Of a stretch of 8,653 nucleotides of DNA, positions 6,885-8,653 are shown piece after piece (the stretch's first letter is position 1; the number at the start of each line of letters is the position of its first letter). The notes beneath the pieces are model-generated. The model had not been told where the DNA came from. It worked only from the letters and a program-made list of their open reading frames with translations, and searched no databases. A program made the position numbers and the translations under genes. Source of the DNA: CAYTUI01 sp964441335 (GTDB taxonomy: Bacteria; Patescibacteriota; Patescibacteriia; UBA1558; 2-01-FULL-52-15); contig CAYTUI010000045.1 of the NCBI GenBank assembly GCA_964441335.1, positions 1 through 8,653 of the forward strand, given 5' to 3'.

Positions 6885-6945
6885 CCGAGTTTAGCTCGGG
6901 AGAGATTTCCAAGATAATTAACGGCAATTTATAGGAGATCTCTCC
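6885..6945. other. Two adjacent hairpins downstream of the methyltransferase gene
   Basis: CCGAG/CTCGG (6885-6889 with 6895-6899) forms a short hairpin. It is followed by GGAGAGAT/ATCTCTCC (6899-6906 with 6938-6945), extended inward by CC/GG past a 2x2 internal loop. They share base 6899, so they may stack or compete. No T-run follows, so they may be an mRNA end structure or part of the non-coding block rather than a classical terminator. The rest of 6838-7002 shows no gene. Confidence 0.4.
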
Positions 6946-7002
6946 TCGCTCGTTACCTCTCTCGTCGAGAATACAGGCAGATTTTTGTCTTTAGTCATTT
7001 GA

Positions 7003-7103
7003 GCGAAACACCCTGCTCGCCCCTATCGGGGCTCGACAGCGCTCCGCTTCGCTACGTGGTGTTGTTTCGCTAGTCTACCCCGAGCGTAGTCGAGGGGCGA
7101 AAC
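7003..7103. repeat. Cluster of REP-like palindromes
   Basis: GCGAAAC occurs at 7003-7009 and 7097-7103, with its complement GTTTCGC at 7064-7070 between them, so the middle copy can pair with either flank. Inside lie GCCCC/GGGGC around TATC (7019-7032) and a CCCC...GGGG element with GAGCGTAGTCGA between (7078-7097). This composition resembles the dispersed CTTCGACTACGCTCGGGG-type palindromes of many environmental bacteria (recalled, not searched). It adjoins the presumed 3' end of the structured RNA. Confidence 0.6.
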
Positions 7104-7173
7104 AAAATGAGGCGGACACCCAGTCAATGATCTGGCCGGACGGATGGCTGGACCACAAACTAAGTGCCGCCTC
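7101..7173 (-). terminator. Terminator-like last helix of the structured RNA
   Basis: On the minus strand GAGGCGG (7173-7167) pairs with CCGCCTC (7115-7109), and ATTTTGTT follows (7108-7101). The G+C-rich stem with an immediate T-rich tail fits an intrinsic terminator, but the 51-base loop with internal pairing is long for one. Confidence 0.35.
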
Positions 7174-7524
7174 AAGACGAGGCGCGGTAGACTAGCTACC
7201 TATCTGTTCTCCGAAGAGACCAGTGCCGCAGGCAGAGCCTACCGCGCCATTTCAAGGGTCCGACGATCCCAACGCAGGAGAGGGGGGAATACCCTCCACT
7301 TTTGTCGGAATCGCCGGACCAGTCAATAGCCGAGTCACCCTGGAAGGTTAAGCCCGTTCTACCGACCAATAATGAGCCCAGCCGTCAAAACAACGAGCGG
7401 GGGAACATGCGTGGCATGACCTCTCGCGTTCCAACAGCCGGGCTCAATTAAAGGGCTGGCGACTGCAGAGCAAGCTCTAGTCTGCTGACCGGTGCCCAAG
7501 TTAGGTACTCTCACTACGTCAACA

Positions 7525-7550
7525 ACTTGAACTACAATCGCCGAGCCCAA
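7525..7550 (-). repeat. Internal 26-base repeat of the structured RNA, copy B
   Basis: On the minus strand: TTGGGCTCGGCG, six variable bases, then GTTCAAGT. This is identical at 20 of 26 positions to 7610-7635, with all differences in the six central bases. Its ACTTGAAC end overlaps one side of the 7497-7502/7524-7529 helix. Confidence 0.8.
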
Positions 7551-7609
7551 GAAAAGGGCCGACGGTCACGCGCTCAATGGGAGATCCTACCTGCCAACCT
7601 AGCCGGTAG

Positions 7610-7635
7610 ACTTGAACCGTGACCGCCGAGCCCAA
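7610..7635 (-). repeat. Internal 26-base repeat of the structured RNA, copy A
   Basis: This has the same two conserved blocks and the same six-base spacing as the copy 85 bases away. Here the six central bases belong to the perfect 8-bp helix 7563-7570/7618-7625. The conserved TTCAAGT matches the seven-base tRNA T-loop consensus in sequence, but the flanking bases do not form a normal T-stem. Confidence 0.8.
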
Positions 7636-7664
7636 ACAAAAGAAAGGTACGAAATGTACCCTTC

Positions 7665-7693
7665 TATTTACTCTATAATTGGTGATATGTCAA
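7665..7693 (-). promoter_or_regulatory. Candidate promoter of the structured RNA
   Basis: On the minus strand a full-consensus TTGACA (7693-7688) stands 17 bases from TAAATA (7670-7665, only 3 of 6). Initiation 5-7 bases on would fall at the G-rich 7661-7659, exactly where the first hairpin of the RNA begins. The weak -10 box is the main doubt. Confidence 0.45.
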
Positions 7694-7753
7694 CATGGCG
7701 GAGCTTATTACTCTCTCGACCGATATCTTTTGTGAAGTGGGGAAATTAATACC

Positions 7754-7803
7754 CGCGACCTAACCTCCCCTTAAAAAGGGGAGGAATTAAAGGAGAGGAT
7801 AAA
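7754..7803 (+). repeat. 50-base direct repeat, right copy
   Basis: A near-identical copy of 6789-6837 in the same orientation, starting 965 bases later. Here the central palindrome is intact: CCTCCCCTT, a short A-rich loop, AAGGGGAGG. The remaining non-coding bases, 7694-7753 and 7804-7865, show no gene; an A7 run at 7805-7811 (T7 on minus) lies after the stop of the right-hand gene, but I see no good stem before it. Confidence 0.85.
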
Positions 7804-7865
7804 TAAAAAAACTCTAGAACTCATATCAATATCTCTCTAACTCACTCTCTAATAAAAATTCGACG

Positions 7866-8653
7866 TTACTTACAAGCCGTATAAACCTCTAAAGTCACTT
7901 TATCTTTATATATTCCTCCAGGTATTAATTTCAATAATTTATCTCTAATCTCGACTTCAAACATTTCTTTTTTGTCCCCCAAAAGAGCCGGTGTTGCATA
8001 AGAAGTTGAAAATAGATGACCAACTATCTCATCTAAACTGCGGCTACGTTCATATTTATATTTATAGTATTCCAAATTTTTAAATTTGGATGCTTTAAGA
8101 AAATCAGCAAATGATTTATCAGGTTTAACAAATTTGCCTTTACCAGCGCGTCTTTCCTCACCCAAATATTTCTGAATGGTTTTCCGACAAATAGCTTTCC
8201 AGGCTTCATTTTTATAATCATTCCATAGAACAGTAGTGCCACTGGCGATCGCTACACCTCCGCCCTCTTCAATCAAGGGGTATAATTTATCTAAGACAAT
8301 TTGTTCATCCATCCAATGAAAACTCAACCCCATGGTGGCTAACTTAAACCTACCAAGCGATGAATCAATGTCTTCCGCCATCATTTTTAACCATTGAATA
8401 TTATCAACTCCTTTTGAATCTGCCTCTATCTTTGCTTGATCCAGCATTTCCTGCTCCGGATCAAGACCAACAACTTCCTCAAAATATTCCGCCAAAGGTA
8501 TTGTTAAATTACCGGTACCACAGCCTAAATCAAGTAACCTACCATGGCCGTTCAAATTAAATTTGGCGATCAAATATTTAAAAAGTTCCGGCGGAAATTT
8601 CGGCCGGTATTGGGCATAATATTCAGCGGCTGATTTAAAAACGTCGGAGTAAT
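7866..8653 (-). CDS. Class I SAM-dependent methyltransferase (Methyltransf_11-like), N-terminus cut by right window edge
   Basis: The frame is open from the TAA at 7868-7866 to the window edge, giving 261 residues. The TTG at 8573 is not the start: the upstream frame encodes AAEYYAQYRPKFPPELF, the usual lead-in of this family. Visible parts are motif I LLDLGCGTGNLT, then VVGLDPEQEML at the end of strand 2, AEDID, and SFHWMDEQIV. The AxxYxxxRP...SFHW pattern suggests the Tam/CRG1-type small-molecule methyltransferases, typically about 250-270 residues, so little is missing. The substrate cannot be inferred. It is on the same strand as the candidate RNA but about 200 bases upstream of it, with that RNA's own promoter candidate between, so they need not be co-transcribed. 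Confidence 0.88.
   Translation of the reverse strand, partial: YSDVFKSAAEYYAQYRPKFPPELFKYLIAKFNLNGHGRLLDLGCGTGNLTIPLAEYFEEVVGLDPEQEMLDQAKIEADSKGVDNIQWLKMMAEDIDSSLGRFKLATMGLSFHWMDEQIVLDKLYPLIEEGGGVAIASGTTVLWNDYKNEAWKAICRKTIQKYLGEERRAGKGKFVKPDKSFADFLKASKFKNLEYYKYKYERSRSLDEIVGHLFSTSYATPALLGDKKEMFEVEIRDKLLKLIPGGIYKDKVTLEVYTACK

Larger units (their letters stand above)
7100..7660 (-). ncRNA. Candidate large structured non-coding RNA of unknown family
   Basis: A G+C-rich block in an AT-rich setting that can fold almost end to end. Helices seen (plus coordinates): 7646-7650/7656-7660; 7556-7559/7630-7633 continuing into the perfect 8-bp 7563-7570/7618-7625; 7587-7591/7605-7609; 7497-7502/7524-7529; 7467-7470/7475-7478; 7374-7379/7440-7445; 7257-7267/7310-7320 (11 positions); 7181-7190/7239-7248 (10 bp); 7208-7211/7216-7219; 7109-7115/7167-7173. 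The minus strand is favoured for three reasons. The 11-position helix has an A-C mismatch on plus but a G-U pair on minus. So does the extended 7641-7665 hairpin. The loops at 7212-7215 and 7471-7474 read UUCG (closed C-G) and CUUG (closed G-C) on minus. Conserved RNase P RNA and tmRNA sequences were looked for and not found. Ends are approximate. The two open frames here (7144-7329 plus, 7359-7550 minus) look like chance. Confidence 0.6.

Noticed and set aside
6981..7000. T-rich stretch GATTTTTGTC as terminator of the plus-strand methyltransferase
   Set aside because: No stable stem directly precedes it, and it lies more than 200 bases from the stop.
7144..7329. Plus-strand open frame of 61 residues inside the G+C-rich block
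   Set aside because: The composition is arginine-rich and follows from the structured G+C-rich sequence; there is no family resemblance or ribosome-binding site.
7341..7355. Resemblance of GGAAGGTTAAGCCC to rRNA
   Set aside because: The match is short and isolated; flanking bases do not follow 5S or 23S rRNA.
7359..7550. Minus-strand open frame of 63 residues
   Set aside because: It lies wholly within the candidate RNA helices and has no recognisable features.
7605..7625. tRNA gene suggested by the GGTTCAAGTC sequence on the minus strand
   Set aside because: No five-pair T-stem, anticodon arm or acceptor stem can be built around it.
7525..7635. CRISPR array
   Set aside because: There are only two copies, with a six-base variable centre and conserved flanks; they fit an RNA structural module and no cas genes are present.
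7100..7660. RNase P RNA or tmRNA
   Set aside because: The GAGGAAAGTC and ACAGAA-type RNase P cores, the tmRNA tag frame ending in an ALAA-like peptide plus stop, and the tRNA-like 3' end with CCA were looked for on both strands and not found. A very divergent form cannot be excluded without covariance models.

Overview
The window most likely comes from a Patescibacteria (Candidate Phyla Radiation) genome, probably in the Parcubacteria-like part of that group. This is inferred from the look of the sequence: an AT-rich background, TTG/GTG starts, weak or absent Shine-Dalgarno sequences, short overlapping gene pairs, and the short tandem micro-repeats (GGGTAAT-, TACAAGC- and GAGTAATG-type) that I recall as typical of these genomes inside and between genes. 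TGA works as a stop, so the recoded lineages are unlikely. No search could be run.

Left part (1-4594, minus strand): a translation-related cluster reads leuS, then tsaC, then a membrane transporter cut by the left edge. tsaC and the transporter overlap by 4 bases (ATGA). The leuS product is 1182 residues, far longer than a normal leucyl-tRNA synthetase. It carries two separate in-frame insertions, each a complete RBBP9/YdeN-like serine alpha/beta-hydrolase of about 197 residues with an intact Ser-Asp-His triad. Both sit inside the CP1 editing domain. Removing them leaves about 787 residues, a normal bacterial LeuRS. The first insert is bracketed on both sides by translated micro-repeats.

Middle (4595-6757): a divergent intergenic region holds a promoter on each strand, two copies of a micro-repeat and a perfect 10-bp hairpin. 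On the plus strand follow a membrane-anchored LysM-LysM-M23 peptidoglycan hydrolase and a small membrane-anchored SAM methyltransferase, overlapping by one base (TAGTG).

Right part (6758-7865): about 1.1 kb without a credible protein gene. Near its middle lies a G+C-rich block of roughly 560 bases packed with complementary segments. Wobble pairs and UUCG and CUUG tetraloops point to a large structured RNA on the minus strand. A consensus TTGACA -35 box lies just upstream and a terminator-like helix with a T-rich tail at the end. I cannot assign it to a known RNA family. Two near-identical 49/50-base direct repeats bracket the region, and a cluster of REP-like palindromes lies beside it. The window ends in a second SAM methyltransferase on the minus strand, whose N-terminus is cut by the right edge.

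The two items most worth attention are the double-hydrolase LeuRS and the unassigned structured RNA.
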